DNA from: Faecalibacterium gallinarum
GTDB lineage: Bacteria; Bacillota; Clostridia; Oscillospirales; Ruminococcaceae
Assembly (NCBI RefSeq): GCF_022180365.1
Contig: NZ_BQKV01000013.1
Location: forward strand, 1-52,757
DNA length: 52,757 nucleotides
Direction of reading: 5' to 3'
In this document: positions 15,935 through 25,005 of the stretch, one piece after another
Position numbering within the stretch: position 1 is the stretch's first letter
Layout of the letters: each line of letters starts with the position of its first letter
Notes under the pieces: generated by a model
Database searches by the model: none
What the model was told of the DNA's origin: nothing
Seen by the model: only the letters and a program-made list of their open reading frames with translations
Position numbers and translations under genes: made by a program

Positions 15935-17683
15935 GTGGAACTGATTTTGCGGTATATGAAAAAGTATTCGGCCCGGATTGCCCAGTCCATGGGGATCAAG
16001 CTGCTGGGGGCGGTGACCGAGCTGATGATCCCCTATATCCTGGAGCATTTGATCGACGAGGTGGTGCCCCTGGGCCAGCTGGGCCAGGCGGTGCTCTGGG
16101 GCGGGCTGATGATCCTCACCGCCCTGGCCACCCGCCAGCTGAACATTGCGGCCAACCGGATCGCGGTGGACAACGCCCACAACGTCTCCTATGACATCCG
16201 GCAGGACCTGTTCACCCGGACGGCCAACCTCTCGGGGGCCCAGTTCGACCGGTTCGGCCTGCCCAGCCTCATCAGCCGGATGACCAGCGACAGCTATAAC
16301 GTCCAGTCCTGCGTCCAGTCTCTTCAGACCATGTGCATCCGGATGCCCATCCTGCTGTTGGGGGGCATCGGGGTCACCATGGCCATGGACCCGGTCCTCT
16401 CGGGGATTCTCTGCGTCATTGTGCCGGTGCTGATCGTGGTGATTCTGGCGGTCTCCCGGTATGGCATCCCTCTCTACCGCAAGGTGCAGGAAAAACTGGA
16501 CGACGTGGTCCGGATCATGCGGGAGGATATCACCGGCATCCGGGTGGTAAAAGCCCTCTCCAAAACCGAATACGAGAAGGGCCGGTTTGGGGCGGCCAAC
16601 GATGCCATGACCCGGGCCGACATCAAGGCCAGCGTGATTATGGCCATCCCCGGCCCCCTGATGCAGATGTGCCTGAACATCGGCCTGACCCTGGTGGTCT
16701 GGATCGGCGCCGCCCGGGTGAACAACGGCCAGATCAAGCCCGGGGTGATCCTGGCCTTTTTGACCTATTTTAATATGGTGATGCAGGGGGTCATGGGGAT
16801 CAACCGGATCTTTATGATGATCAGCAAGGCCTCCGCTTCGGCCAACCGGATCGGCCAGGTGCTGGCTGCCCCCATCGACCAGAAGGTTCTGCCCCCCGAA
16901 GAGGCCAAAAAGCCCGCCGGAGACGAGTTCATCCGGTTTGAGCACGTGACCTTCAGCTACCACGACGGCGCCGAGGGCTCGGTGGAAGAAAGCCGGCGGG
17001 AACAGTGCCTCTACGACATCAGCTTTGCCCTCAAGAAAGGGGAGAGCCTGGGGATCATTGGGCCCACCGGCTGCGGCAAGACCACCATCATCAACCTGCT
17101 GATGCGGTTCTACGATGTGGAAAAGGGCGGCGTCTTTGTGGACGGCCGGGACGTGCGCAGCTATGAAAAAGACGAGCTCCGGCGCAAGTTCGGGGTGGTG
17201 TTCCAGAACGACATGGTCTTTTACAATACCCTGCGGGAGAACATCCGGTTTGGCCGGGCGCTGAACGACGCCGACCTGATGCGGGCGGTGGAGGACGCCG
17301 TGGCCGCTGAATATGTGGACTCTCTGGAAGAGGGGCTGGACTACCAGGCCGACATCAAGGGGGGCAACCTCTCGGGCGGGCAGAAGCAGCGGCTGCTGAT
17401 CTCCCGGGCCCTGGCGGGACACCCCGAGATCCTGGTGCTGGACGACTCCTCTTCGGCGCTGGACTATAAGACCGACGCCGCCCTGCGGAAAGCCATCTTT
17501 GAGCGGTATCAGGACTCCACCACCATTATGATCGCCCAGCGGGTCAGCTCCATCCAGAATATGACCCACATTCTGGTACTGGAGAGCGGCCGCTGCATCG
17601 GATACGGCACCCATCAAGAGCTGCTGGAGAGCTGCCCGGCCTACCGGGAGATCTACCAGGCCCAGATGGGCGCCCTGGCCTGA
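15935..17683 (+). CDS. ABC exporter subunit A (degenerate ATPase site)
   Basis: 582 residues starting with GTG, five bases after GGGGGAA. A six-helix exporter membrane domain is followed by a nucleotide-binding domain: Walker A GPTGCGKTT, signature NLSGGQKQRL, Walker B VLDDSSSALD. The catalytic glutamate after Walker B is replaced by Asp (LDD), as in one half of heterodimeric exporters such as TM287/288. The partner gene follows 18 bases later. Substrates of this class range from drugs to peptides and lipids; none can be named here. Confidence 0.92.
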   Translation: MELILRYMKKYSARIAQSMGIKLLGAVTELMIPYILEHLIDEVVPLGQLGQAVLWGGLMILTALATRQLNIAANRIAVDNAHNVSYDIRQDLFTRTANLSGAQFDRFGLPSLISRMTSDSYNVQSCVQSLQTMCIRMPILLLGGIGVTMAMDPVLSGILCVIVPVLIVVILAVSRYGIPLYRKVQEKLDDVVRIMREDITGIRVVKALSKTEYEKGRFGAANDAMTRADIKASVIMAIPGPLMQMCLNIGLTLVVWIGAARVNNGQIKPGVILAFLTYFNMVMQGVMGINRIFMMISKASASANRIGQVLAAPIDQKVLPPEEAKKPAGDEFIRFEHVTFSYHDGAEGSVEESRREQCLYDISFALKKGESLGIIGPTGCGKTTIINLLMRFYDVEKGGVFVDGRDVRSYEKDELRRKFGVVFQNDMVFYNTLRENIRFGRALNDADLMRAVEDAVAAEYVDSLEEGLDYQADIKGGNLSGGQKQRLLISRALAGHPEILVLDDSSSALDYKTDAALRKAIFERYQDSTTIMIAQRVSSIQNMTHILVLESGRCIGYGTHQELLESCPAYREIYQAQMGALA

Positions 17684-17701
17684 GGAAAGGAGGAGATTGG
17701 A

Positions 17702-19474
17702 ATGCCGCCGAGAGGACCCCGCGTAAAAGCAGAAAAACCCCGGGACGCCCGGGGCACCCTGACCCGCACCCTGCGCTATATGGTGGATTATCGGTATCTG
17801 GTGCTGGTGCTGCTGGTCTGCACCTTTGCCAGCAACGTCGGCAACCTGCTGGGCCCCTCCTTTGCGGGCAAAGCCATCGGCGCAGCGGTGGGGCAGGGCC
17901 AGGTGGATTTTGCCACCGTGGCCCACTACGCCAAATGGATGCTGGCCGCCTATCTGTTCAGCAACATCATGTCCTTCCTGGTCAACCAGGGGATGATGCT
18001 CATGGGCCGCCGGGTGGCCAACCGGATGCGCCGGGACGTGTTCCACAAGCTGATGGTGCTGCCGGTGAGCTACTTCGACCGCAACCAGGCGGGCGACATC
18101 ATCAGCAGGGTCTCCTACGACATCGACGTGGTAACCACCAGCCTTTCCTCCGACCTGGTCCAGATTATGACCAGCGTTGTAACGGTGGTGGGCTCCCTTT
18201 TGATGATGTGCATCATCTCGCCCCCCATGACCCTCTGCCTCTTTGTCACGGTGCCCCTGGCGGTGGGGTTCACCCGGTACATGGGCAAGCGGACGAGGCC
18301 CCTTTATTCCCAGCGGAGCGCGGCCTACGGCAAGATGAACGGCTATGTGGAGGAGATGTTCTCGGGCCAGAAAACCATCCTGGCCTATGCCTATGAGAAC
18401 GACGTCTGCGCCGAGTTCAGCGGCATCAATCACGAGGCCGCCGACGCCTACTGCGCCGCCGACACCCTGGGCATGACCACCGGCCCCACCGTCAACATGA
18501 TCAACAACCTGGGGCTTTCCCTCATCGGCCTGCTGGGGGCCATCCTCTATATGTTCGGCCTGGCGGGGATGGAACAGATCTCGGCCTTCGTTCTCTACTC
18601 CCGCAAGTTCAGCGGCCCCATCAACGAGATCGCCAACATCATCAACGAGATCTATTCGGCCCTGGCGGCGGCGGAGCGGATCTTCGCCCTGCTGGACCAG
18701 CCCGAGGAGACCGCCGACCTGCCCGGCGCCCAGGCCCTCACCGATGTGAAAGGGGAGGTGGAGGCCCGGCACGTGAGCTTTGGGTATCTGCCGGGGCGGA
18801 CGGTGCTCCACGACCTGAGCCTGAAAGCCGAGCCCGGCCAGACCATCGCCATTGTGGGCCACACCGGCGCGGGCAAAACCACCATCATCAACCTGCTGAT
18901 GCGGTTCTATGACGTGGATTCCGGCGAGATCCGGGTGGACGGCAAGGAGCTCCACCAGCTGACCCGCAGCTCCCTCCGCCGGGCCTACGCCATGGTCTTG
19001 CAGGATACCTGGGTCTTCCGGGGGACCATCTTCGAGAACATCGCCTACGGCAAGGAGGGGGCCACCCGGGAGGAAGTCATCGCCGCCGCCAAGGCCGCCC
19101 GGATCCACGACTATATCATGCAGCTGCCCGACGGCTACGACACCATCATCAGCGAGGACGGCGGCAACATCAGCAAAGGCCAGAAACAGCTTTTGACCAT
19201 CGCCCGGGCCATGCTCTACGACACCCAGATGCTGATCCTGGACGAGGCCACCAGCAACGTGGACACCAACACCGAGCAGAAGGTCCAAAAAGCCATGCAG
19301 GAATTGATGCGGGGCAAAACCTCCTTTGTCATCGCCCACCGGCTTTCCACCATCCAGAACGCCGACAAGATTCTGGTGATGGAACACGGGGACGTGATGG
19401 AGCAGGGGACCCACGCCCAGTTGATGGCCCAAAAGGGCGTCTATTATAAACTCTACGCCTCCCAGTTTGAATAA
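17702..19474 (+). CDS. ABC exporter subunit B (canonical catalytic glutamate)
   Basis: 590 residues, start ATG after AAAGGAGGAGATTGGA. Exporter membrane domain, then Walker A GHTGAGKTT, altered signature NISKGQKQLL, canonical Walker B LILDEATSNVD and switch VIAHRLSTI. Together with the preceding gene it should form a heterodimer with one degenerate and one working ATP site: the normal signature of A completes B's site. The pair is a two-gene operon closed by the hairpin at 19511. Confidence 0.93.
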   Translation: MPPRGPRVKAEKPRDARGTLTRTLRYMVDYRYLVLVLLVCTFASNVGNLLGPSFAGKAIGAAVGQGQVDFATVAHYAKWMLAAYLFSNIMSFLVNQGMMLMGRRVANRMRRDVFHKLMVLPVSYFDRNQAGDIISRVSYDIDVVTTSLSSDLVQIMTSVVTVVGSLLMMCIISPPMTLCLFVTVPLAVGFTRYMGKRTRPLYSQRSAAYGKMNGYVEEMFSGQKTILAYAYENDVCAEFSGINHEAADAYCAADTLGMTTGPTVNMINNLGLSLIGLLGAILYMFGLAGMEQISAFVLYSRKFSGPINEIANIINEIYSALAAAERIFALLDQPEETADLPGAQALTDVKGEVEARHVSFGYLPGRTVLHDLSLKAEPGQTIAIVGHTGAGKTTIINLLMRFYDVDSGEIRVDGKELHQLTRSSLRRAYAMVLQDTWVFRGTIFENIAYGKEGATREEVIAAAKAARIHDYIMQLPDGYDTIISEDGGNISKGQKQLLTIARAMLYDTQMLILDEATSNVDTNTEQKVQKAMQELMRGKTSFVIAHRLSTIQNADKILVMEHGDVMEQGTHAQLMAQKGVYYKLYASQFE

Positions 19475-19510
19475 AACCCGGGCAGAATTCTATTTCACCC
19501 AAACAAAAAA

Positions 19511-19553
19511 AGCTCCGGGCCTGCGGCATTTCTGCCGGGGCCCGGGGCTTTCT
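19511..19553 (+). terminator. terminator of the ABC exporter operon
   Basis: AGCTCCGGGC and GGCA pair with TGCC and GGCCCGGGGCT, followed by TTTCT; an A-rich run precedes it, so it may work both ways. Confidence 0.8.
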
Positions 19554-19654
19554 ACGTTATGAGGCACTCGGTCCAGGGGCGGACCTGTGTACATTTGGGG
19601 CACAAAGCGGTAAAATAGGGGCAGGATAGCTTTACCCTGGGAGGAACAAACGCC

Positions 19655-20269
19655 ATGAAATGGGATATTTCAAAACTGCAATGGACCAGAGAGCCGGAAC
19701 ACTGCCGGATCACCCCGGAGGAGATCGAGATCACCACAAAACCCCACACGGATTTGTGGCAGCGCACCTATTATCATTTCCGCAACGACAACGCGCCGGT
19801 GCTCCAGATGAAAACCAGCGAGCCGTTCTTTTCGTTTGTGGTCAAGACCGAGTTTGGCGGCAGCCATCACCGGTTCGACCAGTGCGGCGTTGTGGTTTAC
19901 CTGGACAGCGAAAACTGGATCAAGGGTTCGGTGGAGTACGAAAACGACCAGTTCCAGCACCTGGGCAGCGTGGTGACCAACCACGGCTATTCGGACTGGG
20001 CCACCACCGAGATTGACGCGGGCATTAAAACCATGTGGTATCGCCTGAGCCGGAGGGAAGACGATTTCCGGATCGAGTGCTCGGAAGACGGGGTCACCTA
20101 CCGGCAGATCCGGATCTGCCACCTCTGGGAGGGGCAGGGGGAGATCGCCTTCGGGATCTACGCCTGCAGCCCGGAGGATTCCTCTTTTACGGCCCGGTTT
20201 ACCCGGATGGAAATGACCGGGTGCCGGTGGCTGGCCCACGACGGCCAGGCCCCGGACGCCGACCTTTGA
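19655..20269 (+). CDS. DUF1349 protein (concanavalin-like fold)
   Basis: 204 residues, cytoplasmic by lack of a signal. FFSFVVKTEFGGSHHRFDQCG, VVVYLDSENWIKGSVEY and the C-terminal GIYACSPEDSSFTARFTRM are the conserved blocks of DUF1349, a jelly-roll family related to laminarinase lectin folds. The biochemical role is unknown; family members often sit near carbohydrate genes. It has its own GGGAGGA site and apparently its own promoter (a TAAAAT box near 19610). It is not tightly linked to its neighbours. Confidence 0.85.
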   Translation: MKWDISKLQWTREPEHCRITPEEIEITTKPHTDLWQRTYYHFRNDNAPVLQMKTSEPFFSFVVKTEFGGSHHRFDQCGVVVYLDSENWIKGSVEYENDQFQHLGSVVTNHGYSDWATTEIDAGIKTMWYRLSRREDDFRIECSEDGVTYRQIRICHLWEGQGEIAFGIYACSPEDSSFTARFTRMEMTGCRWLAHDGQAPDADL

Positions 20270-20429
20270 GCGGGGGAGCGTTTGATTTGACATTTCCCCG
20301 GGTTTGCTGCATGATAAAATAAAACACCTTTTGGCCCTTCGGCTCTGCGGTGTTCGCCGCCTCCCGGAACAGGGGCGGATGAAGGGCGCAGAGCAAGGGG
20401 CCTGGCGGGAAAAATGGAGGAAATCCAAA

Positions 20430-21341
20430 ATGGTTCAATGGGATCTGCACGCGGCACTGGCCCCGGGGGAGGCGCCGGCAGGGGAAGCCCCCGGCGCACT
20501 GCTTCTTTTTACCTCGGAGGAACTTTCCCACAAGGCCGCCCAGGCCAACCGGGAGGAACGGATCTGCCATACCCCCCTGGCCCGGGACGCCCGGGTCTGC
20601 AAGGCGGAGGCGAGAAGGGAATTTCTCAACGGGACCATCGTAACCCCCCGAAAGGCCAAAAACGGGGAGACCATCGCGTTTGGGTACCTGCTGGCCCGGG
20701 AGCTGGTGGTTCTGTGCGATGATACCGGGACGGTGCACTCCATGGTGCAGCACCTGCGGAAAGAAAACCCCCAGAGAGATTACAGCGCCGGCAGCTTTTT
20801 CTATGCGCTGTTGGAACTGCTGGTGGAAAAGGACCTGCGCCATCTGGAAAGCCTGGAAGACCGGCTCTCTCAAATCGAGGAGCAGGTTTCGGCGGGCCAG
20901 CTGGACAGCTTTAATGCAAAGATGATGGGCCTGCGGAAAGAGATTTCCCGCTGGATCAAGTACTATACCCAGATGGAAGAGCTGGTCTGCGAACTGGAGG
21001 AGAGCGGGGTGTTTTCCGATCAGGAGACCCAGCTGTTCCATCGGGTGGAAAAGCGGATCAGCCGCCTGCTGGGGGAGGCCAAGGCGCTCCGGGAATATGG
21101 TTTGCAGCTGCGGGAGATGTTCCAGGCCGAAATGGACCTCCAGCAGAATCAGATCATGAAGATCCTGACCATTGTCACGACGATTTTCCTCCCCCTTTCC
21201 CTCCTGGCAGGGTGGTATGGGATGAACTTCTCCGGCATGCCGGAGCTGACCTGGAAATATGGCTACCCGGCGATGATCTGCATCAGCGCCTTGATTATGC
21301 TGTTGTCTCTTTATCTCATGAAAAAGAAGAAATTCTGGTAA
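20430..21341 (+). CDS. CorA-family divalent cation transporter
   Basis: 303 residues from ATG 20430, chosen because ATGGAGG sits seven bases upstream; the open frame extends back to 20304 without a good site. A cytoplasmic alpha/beta and long helical region (coiled helices ~150-240) leads to two C-terminal membrane helices with the signature YGMNF between TTIFLPLSLLAGW and the end, and a basic tail KKKKFW. CorA pentamers carry Mg2+ (sometimes Ni/Co). The C-terminal half is typical, while the N-terminal half is quite divergent. Confidence 0.88.
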   Translation: MVQWDLHAALAPGEAPAGEAPGALLLFTSEELSHKAAQANREERICHTPLARDARVCKAEARREFLNGTIVTPRKAKNGETIAFGYLLARELVVLCDDTGTVHSMVQHLRKENPQRDYSAGSFFYALLELLVEKDLRHLESLEDRLSQIEEQVSAGQLDSFNAKMMGLRKEISRWIKYYTQMEELVCELEESGVFSDQETQLFHRVEKRISRLLGEAKALREYGLQLREMFQAEMDLQQNQIMKILTIVTTIFLPLSLLAGWYGMNFSGMPELTWKYGYPAMICISALIMLLSLYLMKKKKFW

Positions 21342-21363
21342 AAGGGTTCCCAGGACCAAAAAA

Positions 21364-21400
21364 GCAGTGCCTCCCCGGTGGGGGGAGCACTGCCTTTTTT
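21364..21400. terminator. bidirectional terminator after the CorA gene
   Basis: GCAGTGC plus CCCC pairs with GGGG plus GCACTGC, with TTTTTT on the + side and a run of A before it, so it also ends the small-protein operon read on the minus strand. Confidence 0.85.
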
Positions 21401-21439
21401 ATGGGTAAATTGAATATAGGGCGGCTTGGCCCGGAGGAA

Positions 21440-21739
21440 TCACCGGCCCATCAGGGCGTTTAAAATGTCCTGGCCGGAGCTCAGAGCCCCTTCAATGAAC
21501 TCCTGGCCGGCGCGGACCGAGGCCTCAATGACCGAGGCCAGGCCCCCTTTGCCCCCGAAGATGCTCAGGATCCCGCGGGCTGCAAGGCTGCCTGCCACCA
21601 GAAGGATGGCGGCGCCGCCTACAGCCACAACGGCCTTGACGGCTGTCTCGGCAGCGGTGCCGCCGGTGGTGCCGGCCAGCTCCTCCTTCGTCATGAGAGC
21701 GTAATCTGCGGGGAAATGGATGGTCTGTTTTGCGTTCAT
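21440..21739 (-). CDS. small Ala/Gly-rich protein with a double-glycine-leader-like start
   Basis: 99 residues. The first ~27 (…YALMTKEELAGTTGG) look like a double-glycine leader of the kind cut by C39-peptidase ABC transporters. The rest begins with a strongly hydrophobic Ala/Gly/Val stretch (VKAVVAVGGAAILLVAGSLAARG), then an amphipathic region. That is the shape of a class-II-bacteriocin or signalling peptide precursor, but it is longer than most and no C39 transporter is in the window. It could equally be an ordinary small membrane protein with a chance GG. It is the last gene of a three-gene minus-strand cassette, with AAAGGAG before the ATG. Confidence 0.6.
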   Translation of the reverse strand: MNAKQTIHFPADYALMTKEELAGTTGGTAAETAVKAVVAVGGAAILLVAGSLAARGILSIFGGKGGLASVIEASVRAGQEFIEGALSSGQDILNALMGR

Positions 21740-21796
21740 GGTTTCTTTCTCCTTTTTCGTTCCGATTGAAATACGATGTATCGCCGAGGAAACGGA

Positions 21797-22168
21797 TTAG
21801 TCCTTAAACCCTTTGGTCAGAGGAATCAGCATCAGCAGGCCTGCAATGCCCACCAGACCGATTACAATGCCCGAGACCATCTGGCCAAACACCATGGTCA
21901 TGCACATTCCGATCCCCAGAAAAAGCGCGCCGATCACGGCGACCAGGATCGTTTCCACGGTTTTAACGCTCAGATGGATGGGCGGCTTGCCCTCCATCCG
22001 GCGCCAGATGAGCAGGGCGGCCAGCAAAACCGCCAGGCCAACCACGCCGCAGACGATGCCCTGGCGGAACAGCCCCCAGTCTTCGATCAGCGCCATGCAC
22101 ATCCCCAGGGCAAAGAACACGATGCCGATGGTCCCTAAAATCATAGCCGCAAAATTACTCTTTTTCAT
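21797..22168 (-). CDS. four-helix membrane protein of unknown function
   Basis: 123 residues with four hydrophobic helices arranged as two similar pairs: AAMILGTIGIVFFALGMCMAL and ILVAVIGALFLGIGMCMTMV share GIGMCM/ALGMCM, and each is followed by a second helix. This suggests an internal duplication. It starts 15 bases after the upstream gene and 57 before the GG-leader-like gene, so the three are probably co-transcribed. I do not recognise a named family. Confidence 0.75.
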   Translation of the reverse strand: MKKSNFAAMILGTIGIVFFALGMCMALIEDWGLFRQGIVCGVVGLAVLLAALLIWRRMEGKPPIHLSVKTVETILVAVIGALFLGIGMCMTMVFGQMVSGIVIGLVGIAGLLMLIPLTKGFKD

Positions 22169-22183
22169 CTCATTTTCCTCCGG

Positions 22184-22474
22184 TCAGTTCTCTTGGATGT
22201 GGGTTGGATCTTCCGGGTGGGCTTCTTCGGTTTTTTCGAGGAAGCGGTCTACAAAGGCGTTCTCCACCTTTTTGTAGGCGCCCACAGCCCCCTGCTGGAT
22301 TTTGGCGTAGGCGCGGACAGCCTGCTCTCCGGTTTTCCCCGTCTTTAAACGGTAGCCCGAGGGGCTGTCCGGGTCCTCTTGCAAAAATTTCTCGGCAAAC
22401 GCCTGCTCGGTTTTTTGGTAGGTGTCCAGGACTTTCCGGCCTAGCCTGCCCGGTTTTAAACGATATTCCGCCAT
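22184..22474 (-). CDS. protein with two YRLK-type repeats
   Basis: 96 residues from ATG 22474, preceded by AAAGGAGG. Two copies of one unit are visible: YRLKPGRLGRKVLDTYQKTE...AFAEKFL (residues ~4-31) and YRLKTGKTGEQAVRAYAKIQ...AFVDRFLE (~41-80). Between copies lies an acidic linker. It is soluble, helical and highly charged. Similar repeat proteins occur in gut Clostridia from memory, with no known function. First gene of the cassette with the two small membrane proteins. Confidence 0.72.
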   Translation of the reverse strand: MAEYRLKPGRLGRKVLDTYQKTEQAFAEKFLQEDPDSPSGYRLKTGKTGEQAVRAYAKIQQGAVGAYKKVENAFVDRFLEKTEEAHPEDPTHIQEN

Positions 22475-22586
22475 GATGTTTTGGCCTCCTTTGCATCGCG
22501 GTTTCTGTGCTTGCAAGAGGGATGAAGAAAATGGGCACCACAGGGTGAGCTGCCCGGTATACAACTTTTGGCCCCATCAATAATTG

Positions 22587-22623
22587 GCAGGGGGCCTGAC
22601 AGATCATCTGTCAGGCCCCCTGC
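22587..22623. terminator. long perfect hairpin between two minus-strand operons
   Basis: GCAGGGGGCCTGACAG pairs perfectly with CTGTCAGGCCCCCTGC around five bases. The adjacent T runs are short on both sides. It most likely ends the alpha-glucoside operon coming from the right. Confidence 0.72.
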
Positions 22624-22659
22624 CTTTGGTAGAAAAGAATAGTCAAATTGGAGGAAAGG

Positions 22660-23319
22660 TCAATCCTGATGGGAACAGTCTTTGTTCTCCTTGTCTATGC
22701 CATCGTCTATATCGGGAAGATATTGATAGAACACCTTTTTCTCAAGGACCCACCGGGCAAACAGCGCATATCCGGCAGGTGCCAGAAGGATCAGCGGCGG
22801 GCAGAATGCTGTCAGTAGGCCGAACGCAGCCAGCACCACCAAAAGCAGCAGACTTTTGTCAAAATGGAGCAATGCCATGGCACCGGACTGCAACACCGTC
22901 TTTTTGACCGGGTCGTCGAATCTTGCCACATAGGCTGCGTTGTAGATCATCCAGGCCAGCCCACAGGTACTCAGCACCGTAAAAATGATCCAGAGATTAC
23001 CCGTCGCTGCCTGTTGCCCCTTGAGGTAATGGGTCATAAAGCAGTCAGCCAGCAGGATGCTCTCCGGCACTGCCAGAGCAAGAAAGCTCAAAGTTGCCTG
23101 TCGGAAGCTCCGGCGGTAGGCCCGGAAAAATTCCTCGCTGACCGTTCCCCGGTCCTCAATTAGGGACTTGTTCACTGCATAATAGAGGGCTGTGCTGGAA
23201 ATGCCCAAGGTAAACAGCGGCAGGCTTCCTATTAGCCACAGCAGGCTGAGAATCACCATATCCGCAACCCGGGTTAAGAAACGGAACAGAGGGGCATCCA
23301 GGTCGAAAAAGTCATTCAT
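22660..23319 (-). CDS. YesL-like membrane protein (DUF624)
   Basis: 219 residues with about five membrane helices. It starts MNDFFDLDAPLFRFLTRVADMVILSLLWLIGSLPLFTLG in pattern (tracts near residues 17-40), and the ISSTALYYAV block that follows is diagnostic of the YesL/DUF624 family. These proteins accompany sugar ABC operons; function unproven. It begins 15 bases after the oligo-1,6-glucosidase and ends the operon. Confidence 0.87.
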   Translation of the reverse strand: MNDFFDLDAPLFRFLTRVADMVILSLLWLIGSLPLFTLGISSTALYYAVNKSLIEDRGTVSEEFFRAYRRSFRQATLSFLALAVPESILLADCFMTHYLKGQQAATGNLWIIFTVLSTCGLAWMIYNAAYVARFDDPVKKTVLQSGAMALLHFDKSLLLLVVLAAFGLLTAFCPPLILLAPAGYALFARWVLEKKVFYQYLPDIDDGIDKENKDCSHQD

Positions 23320-23334
23320 AGGGTATCACCTGGT

Positions 23335-24993
23335 TTACTTCTGGAGCACAAAGGCCTCGAAGGGGCGCATGGTCACGGCGCCGTCGGGGGCGCTGCCGGG
23401 GTAATTGTCGATCAGGCACCGGGCCCCGGCAAAGTCGGCGGGAATGGCAAAGGCCGCTTCCTGATCCGAGAAATTGCAGGCAATCAGGTAGTCCTCGCCG
23501 GTCTCGGCCAGGGTGCGCCGGTAGGCGAAAATCTGGGGATCCTCCTCCGCTAGCAGCTGGAAGGAGCCGTACACCAGCCCCAGATGGGCTTTGCGCAGGG
23601 CGATCATCTTCTTGTAGTAGTTGAGCACCGAGTCCGGGTCTTTTTCCTCGGCGGCGGCGTTGATGGCGGTGTAGTTGGGGTTCACCTGGATCCAGGGGGT
23701 ACCGGCGGTGAAGCCGGCGTTGGGAGAGTCGTCCCACTGCACCGGGGTGCGGGCGTTGTCCCGGCTGCGCAGGGCCAGGCACGCCATCATTTCGTCTGCA
23801 GAAATCAAGCCTGCGCCGGTCAGCTCCTTGAAGGCGTTGAGACTTTCGATATCCCGGTACTGGCTGAGATCTTTGAAATAGGCGTTGGTCATCCCCAGTT
23901 CATCGCCCTCATAGATGTAGGGAGTACCCTGCAGGCTCAGCAGGCAGGTGGCCAGCATCTTGGCGGAGAGGGGCGAGTCATCGCCCCAGCGGGATGCAGC
24001 CCGGGGCTGATCGTGATTGCCCCAGAACAGGCTGTTCCAGGCTTTGCCGTCCAGGCCAGTCTGCCAGTGACTGAGAATTTTCTTGAGCTGCATAAAGTCG
24101 TAGCGCTTGGTGGTCCACTTGCCCAGGGGCCCGTCCCCAATGCCGACGTGCTCAAACTGGAAGACCATGTTCAGCTCCTTGCCGTCCAGCCCCGCATACT
24201 GGGGGGCGTTTTCCACCGTGGCGCCGGGGGTCTCGCCCACCGTCATGATGTCGTATTTCGAGAGAACCCGCCGGTTCATCTCCTGCAAAAATTCATGGAT
24301 GCGGGGCCCATTGACATAGTAGGGACCGCCATTGCCATACAGTCCGTGTTTCTCGCCATCCGGAAAGCGCTGGTCCTTGGAAATCTGACTGATGACGTCC
24401 ATCCGGAACCCGTCGATCCCCTTGTCAAACCACCAGGTCATCATGTTGAACACTTCGTCCCGGACTTTGGGGTTCTCCCAGTTCAGGTCGGGCTGCTTGG
24501 GGGAGAACAGGTGCAGGTAATACATATCGGTCTGGGGGTCGTATTTCCAGGCCGAGCCGCCGAAGCAAGCGCCCCAGTTGTTGGGCTCGTGGCCGTCTTT
24601 GCCCGGCTTCCAGATATAGTAGTCTCGGTAGGGGTTATCCACCGACTTGCGGCTCTCGATGAACCAGGGGTGCTCGTCCGAGGTGTGGTTCACCACCAAA
24701 TCCATCACAATCCGGATGCCCCGCTGATGGGCCTCGGCCAGCAGGGCGTCGAAGTCCTCCATGGTGCCAAACCGGGGGTTGATGGCCCGGTAGTTGGAGA
24801 TGTCGTAGCCGTTGTCATCCATGGGGGAATCCATGATGGGGCACAGCCACAGCACATTGACCCCCAGATCCTTCAGGTAATCCAGCCGGGAACGGATGCC
24901 GTTCAGGTCCCCGATGCCGTCCCCGTCCGAGTCCTGGAAGCTGCTGGGGTAGATTTGGTATACGATGCTTTCTTTCCACCATTTGCGGTCCAT
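23335..24993 (-). CDS. oligo-1,6-glucosidase / alpha-glucosidase (GH13_31)
   Basis: 552 residues, typical for intracellular GH13_31 enzymes. Catalytic residues are visible: nucleophile Asp199 (GFRMDV), acid/base Glu254 (VGETPG), and Asp328 (GNHDQPR). Val200 directly after the nucleophile is the residue associated with alpha-1,6 preference (Thr in alpha-1,4 maltases), so isomaltose-type oligosaccharides are the likely substrate. There is no signal peptide. It lies 12 bases after the GH31 gene, forming a paired alpha-glucoside catabolic unit. The transporter that should feed it is broken (27049-27835). Confidence 0.93.
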   Translation of the reverse strand: MDRKWWKESIVYQIYPSSFQDSDGDGIGDLNGIRSRLDYLKDLGVNVLWLCPIMDSPMDDNGYDISNYRAINPRFGTMEDFDALLAEAHQRGIRIVMDLVVNHTSDEHPWFIESRKSVDNPYRDYYIWKPGKDGHEPNNWGACFGGSAWKYDPQTDMYYLHLFSPKQPDLNWENPKVRDEVFNMMTWWFDKGIDGFRMDVISQISKDQRFPDGEKHGLYGNGGPYYVNGPRIHEFLQEMNRRVLSKYDIMTVGETPGATVENAPQYAGLDGKELNMVFQFEHVGIGDGPLGKWTTKRYDFMQLKKILSHWQTGLDGKAWNSLFWGNHDQPRAASRWGDDSPLSAKMLATCLLSLQGTPYIYEGDELGMTNAYFKDLSQYRDIESLNAFKELTGAGLISADEMMACLALRSRDNARTPVQWDDSPNAGFTAGTPWIQVNPNYTAINAAAEEKDPDSVLNYYKKMIALRKAHLGLVYGSFQLLAEEDPQIFAYRRTLAETGEDYLIACNFSDQEAAFAIPADFAGARCLIDNYPGSAPDGAVTMRPFEAFVLQK

Positions 24994-25005
24994 GGCAAAG
25001 CCTCC

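Noticed and set aside
15839-19432. About 1200-codon open frame on the minus strand
   Set aside because: Antisense to two clear ABC exporter genes; the composition (His, Gly, Asp, Val repeats) is that of a shadow frame.
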